IMG/VR virus record: IMGVR_UViG_3300037488_001432
Span: 1-41,515 of that record
DNA length: 41,515 nucleotides
Origin: a virus
Direction: 5' to 3' (one strand)
Shown here: positions 16,768 through 24,671 of the stretch, piece by piece
Layout: every line of letters begins with the position of its first letter
Position numbering within the stretch: the stretch's first letter is position 1
The notes under the pieces: generated by a model
Database searches by the model: none
Seen by the model: only the letters and a program-made list of their open reading frames with translations
What the model was told of the DNA's origin: nothing
Translations under genes and position numbers: made by a program

Positions 16768-17048
16768 ATCCCGCCACAAAGCGCGAGATGGTGCTTTACC
16801 ACGCTACGACACCCAAGAAAGTGCAGCACTACCACGCAAGCGGCAGGATCATTGCACCGGTGCGCGGCTTCACGAGCCTACAGGCGGCGATGGCATGGGC
16901 ATGCAAAACAGGGCGCAGTGTGGTGCTGGCGGTGCAAGGCAAGGACTGCCACAAGTTGCCCGACCACCACAACCAGTTCGGCGAGGCGTGGTGGGTGGAT
17001 CACGATGTTTCGGCGTGGAAGTGCGTATTCTCGCCGAAGGATGCCTAA
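16716..17048 (+). CDS. Hypothetical protein starting inside an attC loop (110 aa)
   Basis: The ATG at 16716 follows AAAGGTGACAC, both within the loop of attC R10. Residues 1-17 (MSETLEAVRAPLQAPVR) are encoded by the attC 3' arm and R'. The remainder is KREMVLYHATTPKKVQHYHA, SGRIIAPVRGFTSLQAAMAW and a Trp-rich end (FGEAWWVDHDVSAWKCVF). YHATTP plus the downstream strands recall small ADP-ribosyltransferase-like or RNA 2'-phosphotransferase-like folds, but I cannot confirm this. Last gene of the right array; its TAA lies in a lone R''. Confidence 0.75.
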   Translation: MSETLEAVRAPLQAPVRHPATKREMVLYHATTPKKVQHYHASGRIIAPVRGFTSLQAAMAWACKTGRSVVLAVQGKDCHKLPDHHNQFGEAWWVDHDVSAWKCVFSPKDA

Positions 17049-17049
17049 C
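17043..17049 (+). other. attC: Unpaired R'' core (right-arm outer boundary)
   Basis: GCCTAAC at 17043-17049 overlaps the stop of the last cassette gene exactly as in the complete sites. No complementary 3' arm or R' follows in the next 200 bases. Confidence 0.55.
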
Positions 17050-17344
17050 AAGGCAATATCACAACCTTGAAAAGTAGCCGCTAAAAAATGAGGCAAGCAA
17101 TGGCCTAATAAAACCAAAGGCCAAGCACTAAAAACACCTAATGGCTTACGTAGTGGCGTTTCTAAGTGGTTGATTTACAAGGCGATAGTAAAAAGCTATC
17201 GGGCCGATAGGAAAAATCAATCAAGCGCGCAGCTTGACACGTGGCACCATACAAAAATGGCTGTTTCTTCAGGCTTTGCCTTGCGCAACAACCGACAATC
17301 GGGGCTAACTCTCGCCCCGATCCCCTCTCTCAAGGTTTTGGTGA
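17050..17344. promoter_or_regulatory. Late control region (gene-free)
   Basis: This 295-base AT-richer gap between the cassette array and the late genes holds a promoter with CGATAG repeats (17174-17210). It also holds a TTGACACGTGGCAC motif (17234-17247) and a hairpin ATCGGGGC...GCCCCGAT (about 17298-17322) without a T tract. No convincing coding frame is present. Confidence 0.7.
17174..17210 (+). promoter_or_regulatory. Candidate late promoter with CGATAG/CTATCG operator
   Basis: -35 TTTACA (17174-17179), 17-bp spacer, -10 TATCGG (17197-17202). CGATAG (17183-17188), CTATCG (17196-17201) and another CGATAG (17205-17210) form overlapping inverted repeats across the spacer and -10. The scaffold-gene promoter at 21802 has the same element. 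Confidence 0.55.
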
Positions 17345-17755
17345 ATGCAATACATCGTCGGGATTGACCCAGGGGTGACTACAGGCTTTGCTGTTGCTGA
17401 AGTTGGTAAAGGGCTGACCCGCGTTGAAGGCATGAAGATTCACCGGGCGATTGATGAGGTGAAGGCCTTGCATGCTGCTTGGCTGTTAAGGCTGGTGGTG
17501 TTTGAAGACGCCCGCTTGCGTAAGTGGTTGGGCACAAAAGGCCGCGAAGCTGCGCAGGGAGCCGGAAGCATCAAACGGGATTGCAAGATATGGGAGGATT
17601 TTCTCCAAGAGCTTGGATGCCCATATCAGCAGATAGCCCCGCAAAAGGGCGCGACCAAGTGGAGTGCGGAATACTTCGCAAAGGTTACCGGCTGGGAAGC
17701 CAGGACAAATAACCACGGGCGCGATGCAGCTTGCCTGATTATTGGCAAGTGGTAA
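17345..17755 (+). CDS. RuvC-like Holliday junction resolvase
   Basis: A 136-residue phage resolvase. GIDPGVTTGFAV at the N-terminus (Asp8), VFEDAR near residues 53-57 (acidic pair), and NNHGRDAACL near the C-terminus (HxxD, Asp127) supply the RNase H-fold metal site of RuvC-type nucleases. It would resolve branched DNA before packaging by the headful terminase. The ATG follows CAAGGTTTTGGTGA. First gene of the late transcript, directly upstream of the terminase genes. Length fits small phage RuvC proteins. Confidence 0.88.
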   Translation: MQYIVGIDPGVTTGFAVAEVGKGLTRVEGMKIHRAIDEVKALHAAWLLRLVVFEDARLRKWLGTKGREAAQGAGSIKRDCKIWEDFLQELGCPYQQIAPQKGATKWSAEYFAKVTGWEARTNNHGRDAACLIIGKW

Positions 17756-17799
17756 GATAGAAGCGTATCAATAGACGCCCGCGCTATAAGCGGAGAAAC

Positions 17800-18222
17800 A
17801 TGGCTTTTGACCGAGCGAAAGCTGATGAGATATGCGAGCGGATTGCAGACGGTGGAACTTTGCGCACCGCTACAGCCGATCTCGGAACAACTCTTCCGAC
17901 ATTTTTGCGCTGGTGTAGCGCGGACCAAGAACTAGCGGATCACTACGCGCGCGCGATGGCAATTCGGGCGGAGTGTAAGTTTGATGAGTTGGATGATGTG
18001 TCGGAATTGGCTGTAAGCGCCGAGACAGCCGTCCAAGTGGCTGGGCTCAGGCTCAAGGCTGACAATATCAAGTGGCAAATTGTCAAGATTCTGCCGAAAA
18101 AGTACGGAGAGAAACTAGCGCTAGGTGGCGCTGATGATTTGCCGCCAATAAAGACGGCACGCCCATTGGCCGAGTTGACGACTGAGGAAATCCGCGCAGC
18201 GCTGGAAAAGCTGAGTCCGTGA
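17800..18222 (+). CDS. Terminase small subunit (Sf6-like)
   Basis: A 140-residue protein that recognises the packaging start. N-terminal HTH: ADEICERIADGGTLRTATAD, then LPTFLRWCSADQELADHYAR. Central helix MAIRAECKFDELDDVSELAV, and the RLKADNIKWQIVKILPKKYG signature shared with Sf6-type small terminases. The ATG at 17800 follows GCGGAGAAAC. The stop overlaps the GTG start of the large subunit. Well supported by motif and neighbour. Confidence 0.9.
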   Translation: MAFDRAKADEICERIADGGTLRTATADLGTTLPTFLRWCSADQELADHYARAMAIRAECKFDELDDVSELAVSAETAVQVAGLRLKADNIKWQIVKILPKKYGEKLALGGADDLPPIKTARPLAELTTEEIRAALEKLSP

Positions 18223-19706
18223 CTAGCCCACAAGAGCTAGGCCGCGAGTTGACGCTGGAGCTTGCTAGGCGCGACCTACAAGAATTTGCAAGGCGCGTTC
18301 CCGTCCCTGGATCGCCTGCATCGGACTTTGAAGACGATTCGCGCATCCCGCTGATTGAAACGCATCAAGCCGAGCATCATCGGCTTATCTTGCGCGAGAT
18401 GCAGCGCTGCATGGAAACACCGCACGGCCGATTGATGATCATGGCGCCGCCCGGCAGCGCTAAAAGCACCTATGCCAGTGTGGTGGCGCCGTCTTGGTAC
18501 TTGGGCAGCAAGCCAAACAGGCGGGTTATCTTGGCAAGCTATGGCGATGATCTGGCCCGTAGACAGGGCAGGCGCACCCGGCAGCTACTGCGGTCATCGC
18601 AATGCGTTGAAATCATCCAAGCCGAGCTAGAGGCAGATTCTCGGGCGGCTGATGAGTTTGGGCTGACCAACGGCTCAGAATACATCGCATGCGGCATCAT
18701 GGGCGGCGTTACTGGCAACCGTGCGCACGGCATCGTGATTGATGACCCAATTAAAGGCCGCGAACAGGCTGACAGCGAAACCATTAGAAACCGGACGTTT
18801 GAGGCGTATGAGGATGATCTATTAACCCGCCTGATACCTGGTGGCTGGGTGGTGATCATCAATACGCGATGGCACGAGGATGACCCATGTGGGCGCATTC
18901 TTCCGTCGAGCTGGGCCGGTGAATCTGGCGATATTCAATGCCGCGATGGCAATGTGTGGCGAGTTCTTTGCCTGCAAGCCGAGTGCCAAACGCGCACAGA
19001 CCCATTGGGCCGCGAGATTGGCGCGATGTTGTGGCCTGAGTGGTTCGATGTTAAGCATTGGGCGCAATTTCGCCTGAACCGAAGAACTTGGTCTAGCCTT
19101 TATCAGCAGATACCTGCGCCTACTGATGGCATCATGTTCCGCAAGGACGACATGGGCAAATACGAGGTAAGGCCGCAGATACTGCGAATCATTTGCGCAA
19201 GTGACAACGCCGTCACGCCAGACGGTGGCGACTGGACAGAGCAGGGGGTGGCTGGGATAGCCGCCGATGGGTCTATCTACCTGCTGGACTGGTGGCGAGG
19301 CCAAGTAGGCCCGGAAATCTGGATAGAGCGGCAGATAGACATGATGGCGAGATGGAAGCCGCTTGCGTGGTTCGGTGAAGCTGGCCCTATTCGAAGGGCC
19401 ACCGAGGGCCGATTGCGTGCCCGAATGATTGAACGCGGAGTCAGCTGCCGACTTGAGTACCTGCCGACCATCGCTGATAAGCCAACAATGGCGCAATCAA
19501 TTATTGCCACGGCTGGTATGGGCAAATTGTTTTGGCCTGTTGCGGCCTGGGTGCCAGAATTGCAGCGCCAATGCTTGGTTTTCCCTGCTGGCTCCCCTGA
19601 CGATGGCGTCGATACCCTTGGACTTATCGGCCGTGGCGCCGACAGTATGGGTAGGCCAAGCGAGCCGGAAGACTTCACGCCGTCTGCCCCCTTGCATTAT
19701 TGGTGA
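18219..19706 (+). CDS. terL: Terminase large subunit
   Basis: A 495-residue packaging motor and nuclease. Walker A MAPPGSAKST (Lys82), an adenine-binding-like RVILASYGDDLARRQGR segment, Walker B GIVIDDPIKG (Asp175-Asp176) and motif III-like VVIINTRWHEDD. The C-terminal nuclease domain begins near ICASDNAVTP (Asp329), with WWRGQVGPEIWIERQ. The GTG at 18219 overlaps the TerS stop (GTGA). The P22-like portal follows, implying headful packaging of circularly permuted DNA, in line with the circular assembly. Confidence 0.96.
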   Translation: MTSPQELGRELTLELARRDLQEFARRVPVPGSPASDFEDDSRIPLIETHQAEHHRLILREMQRCMETPHGRLMIMAPPGSAKSTYASVVAPSWYLGSKPNRRVILASYGDDLARRQGRRTRQLLRSSQCVEIIQAELEADSRAADEFGLTNGSEYIACGIMGGVTGNRAHGIVIDDPIKGREQADSETIRNRTFEAYEDDLLTRLIPGGWVVIINTRWHEDDPCGRILPSSWAGESGDIQCRDGNVWRVLCLQAECQTRTDPLGREIGAMLWPEWFDVKHWAQFRLNRRTWSSLYQQIPAPTDGIMFRKDDMGKYEVRPQILRIICASDNAVTPDGGDWTEQGVAGIAADGSIYLLDWWRGQVGPEIWIERQIDMMARWKPLAWFGEAGPIRRATEGRLRARMIERGVSCRLEYLPTIADKPTMAQSIIATAGMGKLFWPVAAWVPELQRQCLVFPAGSPDDGVDTLGLIGRGADSMGRPSEPEDFTPSAPLHYW

Positions 19707-19719
19707 TCCTAAGTAATAC

Positions 19720-19743
19720 AATCGGCCAAACTTAGGGCCGATT
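19720..19743 (+). promoter_or_regulatory. Hairpin before the portal start codon
   Basis: AATCGGCC (19720-19727) and GGCCGATT (19736-19743) form a perfect 8-bp stem with loop AAACTTAG. The TTAGGG ribosome-like sequence straddles the loop and 3' arm, three bases before the ATG region. There is no T tract, so translation control or mRNA processing is likelier than termination. Confidence 0.5.
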
Positions 19744-19745
19744 AC

Positions 19746-21785
19746 ATGGCGCGCATCAGCAAATCCCAGAAACTCGCGGACATTCACCGCAAAGCCCTTA
19801 CCGGCTTTCGCGCGACGGCTGACGTAAGCCGCCAAGAGCGGGAAATGTCGCTGCAAGACCGCAGGTTTGCATCCGTTGCAGGCGCGCAGTATGAAGGCGC
19901 GTTGGGCGAGCAATATGCCAACAAACCCAAGCTAGAGGTGAACAAGGTTGGCCAGGCGCTTATCGCGCTTAAAGGCCAATACCGGCAAAACCGCATCACG
20001 GTGGATTTTGTCCCCAAGCAGGGCGGCGAAGCGGACACTACTGCTGACATGCTGGACGGCCTTTACCGTGCTGATGAGCAGGATTCGGGCGGGCAAGAGG
20101 CCTACACAAACGCTTTTGATGAGATGGCCGCTGGTGGCTTTGGTGCATGGCGCATCAAGGCCATTGAGGAAGACGAGGAAGACGACGAGAACGAAGAGCA
20201 GCGTCTCGCGTTTGAGCCTATCCACGATGCCGACAAGAATGTTTTTTACGAGGTTGGTGCAAGGCGTGTAGATAAAAGCGATGCCACAGAGTGCTGGGTG
20301 CTGAATCCACTACCGCGCAAGGCATACGAAGAAACCTACGACGACAACCCGGCAAACTGGCCGGAGGAGATCACGCAGTACGCCCGTGACTGGTGTTCTC
20401 CTGACGTGGTGGTGGTTTGCGAGTATTACATCAAGGTCAAAGAGCGCGAGGTTTATCAGGTATGGGCTGACCCGCAAGGCGAAGAGCAGGAACTTGAGGC
20501 CGAAGACCTTGCCGAGGTTGACGACGAAGGGGTTTCTCGCCTTGAGATGATGCAGGCCACCGGCTGGCGCTTGCTGCGCGAGAAGGTGAAGAAGTGCATC
20601 TATGTGGATAAGTACATCCTGAGCGGTGGAAAGGTGCTTTCAGGCCCGCACCGCATCCCTGGCAAGCATATCCCCATCATCCCGGTGTTCGGGATTCGCT
20701 CCGTCATTGATGGAATCGAGCGGTGGAAGGGCCTTGTCCGCGATGCCAAGGACTCGCAGCGCCTAAAGAACATGCAGATCAGCGACCTGGCTTTGACTGC
20801 CTCTACTGGGGGCAGGGCTAAGCCTATCTTCGCGCCCGCGCAGATGAAGGGCGCACCAGAGGCGATGTGGAAGAACGATGGCATCGCGAACTACAACTAT
20901 TTGCTAGTGAATCCGTTGGTTGACCCGGCAACAGGGCAGGTTGTGAGCACCGGCCCGATTGGCTACACCCAGCCAGCGCAGGTTAGCCCAGCCGCTGCGG
21001 CCCTGCTGCAACTGACTGAGACGGACATGCAGGATGTTCTGGGCAACAGCACGAACACCGAAGAGATTCGATCCAACGTAAGCGCCGATGCTGTGGAGTT
21101 GGTGCAGGCAAAGCACGATACTCGTAGCTTTATCTACCTGGATGGGGTGGCCGTTGCGATGCGGCGAAGCGGTGAGGTGTGGCTATCGATGGCGAAGGAA
21201 ATCTACGTCGAGGAAGGCCGCGTGATGAAGGCGGTCGGCGAAGACGGCAAGACGACCAGCTTCACCCTCAAGCGCCCGACGATGGATCGCGACGGACAGA
21301 AGATGGTGGAGAACGACCTCGCAGCCGTGAAGATGGACGTCACCGTTGACGTTGGCCCATCAAGCGCATCAAAGCGCAGCGCGACGGTGAGGGCGTTGAT
21401 GGGGATGATGCAAGTGGCGCCAGACCCAGAGATGGGGAGTGTGTTGATGCATGCCGTAATGATGAACATCGACGGCGAAGGGCTCGACGACTACAGGGCC
21501 TATGCCCGTAAACAGATGGTTCGCAAGGGCGTCGTCAAGCCTAGCGACAAGGAAGCAGCAGAGCTTCAGGCAGAAGCCGAGAACGCTCCACCTGACGCAA
21601 ACACAGCCTACCTGATGGCCGAAGCGCAAAAGTCGCAAGCGTTGACAGTGAAAGCGGCGGCAGATACCGAGCTTGTGAAGGCCAAGACTGCCGAAACCCT
21701 GGCCGGTATCACCATGGAACAACGGGCGCAGGTGCTGGAACTGGCGCGCATGCTGCAAAGCCAGCAGACGCCGACGATGCAATAA
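19746..21785 (+). CDS. Portal protein (P22 gp1-like)
   Basis: A 679-residue dodecameric portal. N-terminal RKALTGFRATADVSRQEREM, LQDRRFASVAGAQYEGALGE and the VNKVGQALIALKGQYRQNRI segment are typical of the P22_portal family. The wing has acidic runs (EEDEEDDENEEQR). A late MQDVLGNSTNTEEIRSNVSA segment and a long C-terminal helical barrel (AYLMAEAQKSQALTVKAAAD) follow. Length is near P22 gp1 (725 aa). The ATG at 19746 lies just after a hairpin. Follows TerL as expected. Confidence 0.95.
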   Translation: MARISKSQKLADIHRKALTGFRATADVSRQEREMSLQDRRFASVAGAQYEGALGEQYANKPKLEVNKVGQALIALKGQYRQNRITVDFVPKQGGEADTTADMLDGLYRADEQDSGGQEAYTNAFDEMAAGGFGAWRIKAIEEDEEDDENEEQRLAFEPIHDADKNVFYEVGARRVDKSDATECWVLNPLPRKAYEETYDDNPANWPEEITQYARDWCSPDVVVVCEYYIKVKEREVYQVWADPQGEEQELEAEDLAEVDDEGVSRLEMMQATGWRLLREKVKKCIYVDKYILSGGKVLSGPHRIPGKHIPIIPVFGIRSVIDGIERWKGLVRDAKDSQRLKNMQISDLALTASTGGRAKPIFAPAQMKGAPEAMWKNDGIANYNYLLVNPLVDPATGQVVSTGPIGYTQPAQVSPAAAALLQLTETDMQDVLGNSTNTEEIRSNVSADAVELVQAKHDTRSFIYLDGVAVAMRRSGEVWLSMAKEIYVEEGRVMKAVGEDGKTTSFTLKRPTMDRDGQKMVENDLAAVKMDVTVDVGPSSASKRSATVRALMGMMQVAPDPEMGSVLMHAVMMNIDGEGLDDYRAYARKQMVRKGVVKPSDKEAAELQAEAENAPPDANTAYLMAEAQKSQALTVKAAADTELVKAKTAETLAGITMEQRAQVLELARMLQSQQTPTMQ

Positions 21786-21801
21786 GCCTATCAGTACATC
21801 A

Positions 21802-21830
21802 TTGCGATAGTCAAAAACTATCGTTATAGT
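21802..21830 (+). promoter_or_regulatory. Promoter with CGATAGT-N5-ACTATCG operator before scaffold and coat genes
   Basis: -35 TTGCGA (21802-21807), 17-bp spacer, -10 TATAGT (21825-21830). The perfect inverted repeat CGATAGTcaaaaACTATCG (21805-21823) occupies the spacer. It probably boosts scaffold and coat expression under control of the factor that acts at 17174. Confidence 0.65.
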
Positions 21831-21879
21831 TCGCACAGGCCGCCACCGGGCCTTTATCGGTGAGACAAAGGGAAATTGA

Positions 21880-22737
21880 ATGAGCGAAACGGCAGTACCC
21901 GAGGTTATCGAAGAAACCCAAGCCGAGGAGCTTGAGCCAGTAACTGATGCGCAGGAGGAAACTCCCGCCCCAGTAGAACCGGCGCAAGATGAACCGGACG
22001 AAGTAGTAATCGGTTTCGCGGGAGAGGAATCGCCACCTCAGGACGAAGAGCTATTGCCAGAAAAGGCAAACGCCAGATTCGCAGAGATGCGGATCAAGCT
22101 GCGCGAAGCCGAGCGGAAGCTGAAAGAAGTGGAAGCGGCGCCAGTAAAGGCCGCAGAAACCCCGACGCTGGGTGCAGAACCCGATCCAATCGACTACGAC
22201 ATTTGGGACGAAGAAGGCAAACAGAAGTACAAGCAAGCGGTTTCCGACTGGTACGCCCAAAAGGCCAAAGTCGAAGGAGCGCAAGCGGAAGCACGGAAGC
22301 AAGCCGAAGAATCCCAAAAGGCATGGCGCGAAACTGTGGAAGGGTATGTTGCCCAAAAGCAGGCTTTGAGGGTGCCAGATTTTGAAGAGGCCGAGGAACT
22401 GGTTCGAGGGGTATTCAACGAAACGCAGCAGGGGATTCTCTTGCAGGGCGCTTCGGGCGATGCGGCGAAACTGGTGTATGCCTTGAGCAAGTCTGAAACT
22501 CGACGTTCGAAGATCGCAGCAATCAAAGACCCCGTTAAGTTCGCTTTCGAATTGGGCAAATTGTCCACAGAGGTAACGATGACCCCCAAGACGAAGCCGA
22601 AAACCTCACCCGAGCCAGGCGTAAAGCCGACCGCCCCTAGTAGCGGTTTGCAATCCCTGGACACATTGTTGGCAAAGGCTCGTGAAACTGGCAACTACAC
22701 CGCCTATCACGCAGCAAAACACGCTTCAACCCGATAA
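21880..22737 (+). CDS. Capsid scaffolding protein
   Basis: A 285-residue acidic, coiled-coil protein starting MSETAVPEVIEETQAEELEP. A Pro/Glu-rich N-terminus is followed by a long helix (EMRIKLREAERKLKEVEAAP), DPIDYDIWDEEGKQKYKQAV and SDWYAQKAKVEGAQAEARKQ. The C-terminus is basic (KPKTSPEPGVKPTAP, then HAAKHASTR), which would contact coat subunits, as in P22 gp8. It lies between portal and coat with its own promoter. Assignment rests on composition, length (P22 gp8 303 aa) and position. Confidence 0.88.
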   Translation: MSETAVPEVIEETQAEELEPVTDAQEETPAPVEPAQDEPDEVVIGFAGEESPPQDEELLPEKANARFAEMRIKLREAERKLKEVEAAPVKAAETPTLGAEPDPIDYDIWDEEGKQKYKQAVSDWYAQKAKVEGAQAEARKQAEESQKAWRETVEGYVAQKQALRVPDFEEAEELVRGVFNETQQGILLQGASGDAAKLVYALSKSETRRSKIAAIKDPVKFAFELGKLSTEVTMTPKTKPKTSPEPGVKPTAPSSGLQSLDTLLAKARETGNYTAYHAAKHASTR

Positions 22738-22749
22738 AGGAATACTGAA

Positions 22750-23988
22750 ATGGCAAACGCTCTCACCAAGGGCCTTGAGATCATGTGGGACAACGCAGTA
22801 GTCGGCTTCAATGCCGGTTGCGTTGTTTCCAATCAAGTCTCCAAATTTTCCCCCGGCGACCAGGACATGCAACGTGCTGGTGATGTGGTGCATCGTCCTC
22901 AGGACTACCACATGGAAACCGTGTCCGGCCTGGACATTTCGGCTGCTACGCCTACCGATCTGGTGCAGCGCATGGTTCCGTCTGTATACAAGAGCCCGGA
23001 AAACATCAAGTATCAGCTCGACGGAAAGCAGATGCGCGATAGTTACCACATGACCAAAGCGGGCATTGCGGCAGGCAAGCGCCTTGCAGCCAAGATCGAC
23101 AGCGACATGGCCAGCGCCATCATGCTGCGAGCTGGCAACGTGGTGACGCAATCCGGCGTCTTCGGATGGGACTTGGCCGCAACTGCAAAGCGCATCCTGA
23201 AGCAAAAGGGCGTGCCGATGGGTGTGGACATCAAGATGATCATGAATCCGCTGGACACCCAAAAGGTGGCCCTGGAGCTTGGTCAACGCTCGTACTACCA
23301 AGGCCAAACCAAGGACAGCTTCGAAAACGGCGGCGTGCCAGACATCGCCGGGATGCGCACGTTTGAGACTGACATTTCTCCCACCTTGGCAGCGATTGGC
23401 ACTGTGACCGGCACCACGCTGGGCGCCATTGCCTCGTTTACGCCTACCTCGATGACTGGTGACCTGCCTACCGACAACCGGCAGCAGACCATCACCGTTG
23501 CAGGCGCAAACATCGCCAACATCAAGAACGGCGATGTTTTCACTGTGGCCAACAGCGGCACTCCGATCAACAGCGTCCACATGATCACCAAGGACGACAC
23601 GGGCGAACCGCAGACGTTCCGCGTGTTGTCTGGTGGCGGCACCGCAACCCTGACGGTCACCCCTCCGTTCGTGGCTTCCGGCCCCTATCGCAATGTGACC
23701 GCACAGGGCGCAAGTGGCGCGACGCTGACCTTCAAAAACACGGCAGCTAAGGCTGTTACGGTGGGCTTTGCTGAAGGCGCAGTGGAACTGATGACCGGCA
23801 ACCTGGCGTTCCCAAGCGACCAAGGCCCCAAGGTTGTGCGCACCACCAGCAAGAACGGCATCCCGCTGGTGATGTTGCATGAGTTCAACGGCATGACCGG
23901 CGTCACCACGGTTCGCCTAACTGCGCTGTACGGCACCACGGTTCTGCAACCTGAACTCTGTTTCATGGCCCTGGCTTCTCAGCCGTAA
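22750..23988 (+). CDS. Major capsid protein (P22 gp5-like coat)
   Basis: A 412-residue coat protein, HK97-like fold with an inserted domain. MANALTKGLEIMWDNAVVGF, the DVVHRPQDYHMETVSGLDIS N-arm and MKMIMNPLDTQ-like spine segments match the P22 coat family (gp5 430 aa). A beta-rich I-domain-like insert spans about residues 220-330 (TITVAGANIANIKNGDVFTV). The ATG follows AAAGGAATACTGAA. A strong terminator follows directly, consistent with very high expression from the promoter at 21802. Confidence 0.94.
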   Translation: MANALTKGLEIMWDNAVVGFNAGCVVSNQVSKFSPGDQDMQRAGDVVHRPQDYHMETVSGLDISAATPTDLVQRMVPSVYKSPENIKYQLDGKQMRDSYHMTKAGIAAGKRLAAKIDSDMASAIMLRAGNVVTQSGVFGWDLAATAKRILKQKGVPMGVDIKMIMNPLDTQKVALELGQRSYYQGQTKDSFENGGVPDIAGMRTFETDISPTLAAIGTVTGTTLGAIASFTPTSMTGDLPTDNRQQTITVAGANIANIKNGDVFTVANSGTPINSVHMITKDDTGEPQTFRVLSGGGTATLTVTPPFVASGPYRNVTAQGASGATLTFKNTAAKAVTVGFAEGAVELMTGNLAFPSDQGPKVVRTTSKNGIPLVMLHEFNGMTGVTTVRLTALYGTTVLQPELCFMALASQP

Positions 23989-23992
23989 CGTT

Positions 23993-24019
23993 GGGGGGGC
24001 TTCGGCCCCCTCCTTTTTA
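23993..24019 (+). terminator. Rho-independent terminator after the coat gene
   Basis: The hairpin GGGGGGGCTTCGGCCCCCTC with a stable TTCG-type loop is followed by CTTTTT. It ends two bases before the ATG of the next gene, so downstream genes need read-through or another promoter. Confidence 0.9.
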
Positions 24020-24020
24020 C

Positions 24021-24245
24021 ATGCAGTCTCTCTACAAATCGCCGGGCGCGTATGTGCTTGGCAACTACGCAGCGGGCATCACGTTTGATTGCATCGCCGT
24101 GGCAGAAGCCGACATTGAAGCCCATCTCGACGATGGATGGAGCCTTACGCCTGACGCTGCACTCGCGGCGTTAAGCGAAGCCGAGGAACCGCAGGACGCC
24201 GAAGCGCCAAAGCGCAGGGGACGCCCGCCGAAGGTTAAGCCGTGA
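24021..24245 (+). CDS. Hypothetical virion-region protein (74 aa)
   Basis: Starts MQSLYKSPGAYVLGNYAAGI, with TFDCIAVAEADIEAHLDDGW and a basic end (KRRGRPPKVKP). The ATG at 24021 is directly after the terminator T tract and lacks a ribosome site; translation may depend on read-through transcripts and unfolded RNA. Its stop overlaps the GTG of the gp4-like gene. Head-completion accessory proteins commonly occupy this slot. Function unknown. Confidence 0.7.
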   Translation: MQSLYKSPGAYVLGNYAAGITFDCIAVAEADIEAHLDDGWSLTPDAALAALSEAEEPQDAEAPKRRGRPPKVKP

Positions 24246-24670
24246 CGAAAAAGCGCACCATTGCCGAGGCAGCATACGAAGAGCTGGCGATTGCTGGCTA
24301 CGAGTTTGACCTCGACCCTGCCGAATTGATGTTCGCCCTTCGGCGGATGGAGATGATGCTGGCGCAATGGGAAACGCAATACACGCTTGATCTGGCCTAT
24401 GTTTTCTCTGCTGACATTCTGACGATTGACCCGGATGATGAATCCGGCCTCGTTGCTGGGCATATCCGGCCCGTGGTGCTGAAACTGGCGCTTGAGATTT
24501 CCCGCGCGAAGGGCAAGACCCTGCCGCCCGCACTGCTGGCCGATGCTGCCGAGGCATACAACGGCCTGTTGATGCACACACCGCCCACGGCCTTGACGCC
24601 GCCCGATCTACCTGTAGGCGCTGGTTACAAAGTGACAGGCCTTCACTCCGAATATTTCCAGGGGGAATGA
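24242..24670 (+). CDS. Tail accessory factor gp4-like head-completion protein
   Basis: A 142-residue protein starting MTKKRTIAEAAYEELAIAGY. FDLDPAELMFALRRMEMMLA with QWETQYTLDLAYVFSADILT, then RPVVLKLALEISRAKGKTLP and the helical end match the P22 gp4 family, which binds the portal ring from outside. P22 gp4 is slightly longer (166 aa). The GTG at 24242 overlaps the upstream stop. In P22, gp10 and gp26 follow; here three sugar-active genes intervene. Confidence 0.87.
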   Translation: MTKKRTIAEAAYEELAIAGYEFDLDPAELMFALRRMEMMLAQWETQYTLDLAYVFSADILTIDPDDESGLVAGHIRPVVLKLALEISRAKGKTLPPALLADAAEAYNGLLMHTPPTALTPPDLPVGAGYKVTGLHSEYFQGE

Positions 24671-24671
24671 C

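Noticed and set aside
17298-17322. Hairpin ATCGGGGC/GCCCCGAT before the resolvase gene as a terminator
   Set aside because: No T run follows and it precedes the first late gene; kept only as part of the control region.
22726-23880. Long minus-strand open frame opposite the coat gene
   Set aside because: It is antisense to the P22-type coat protein; His/Arg/Gly-rich composition marks it as a shadow of biased codon use.
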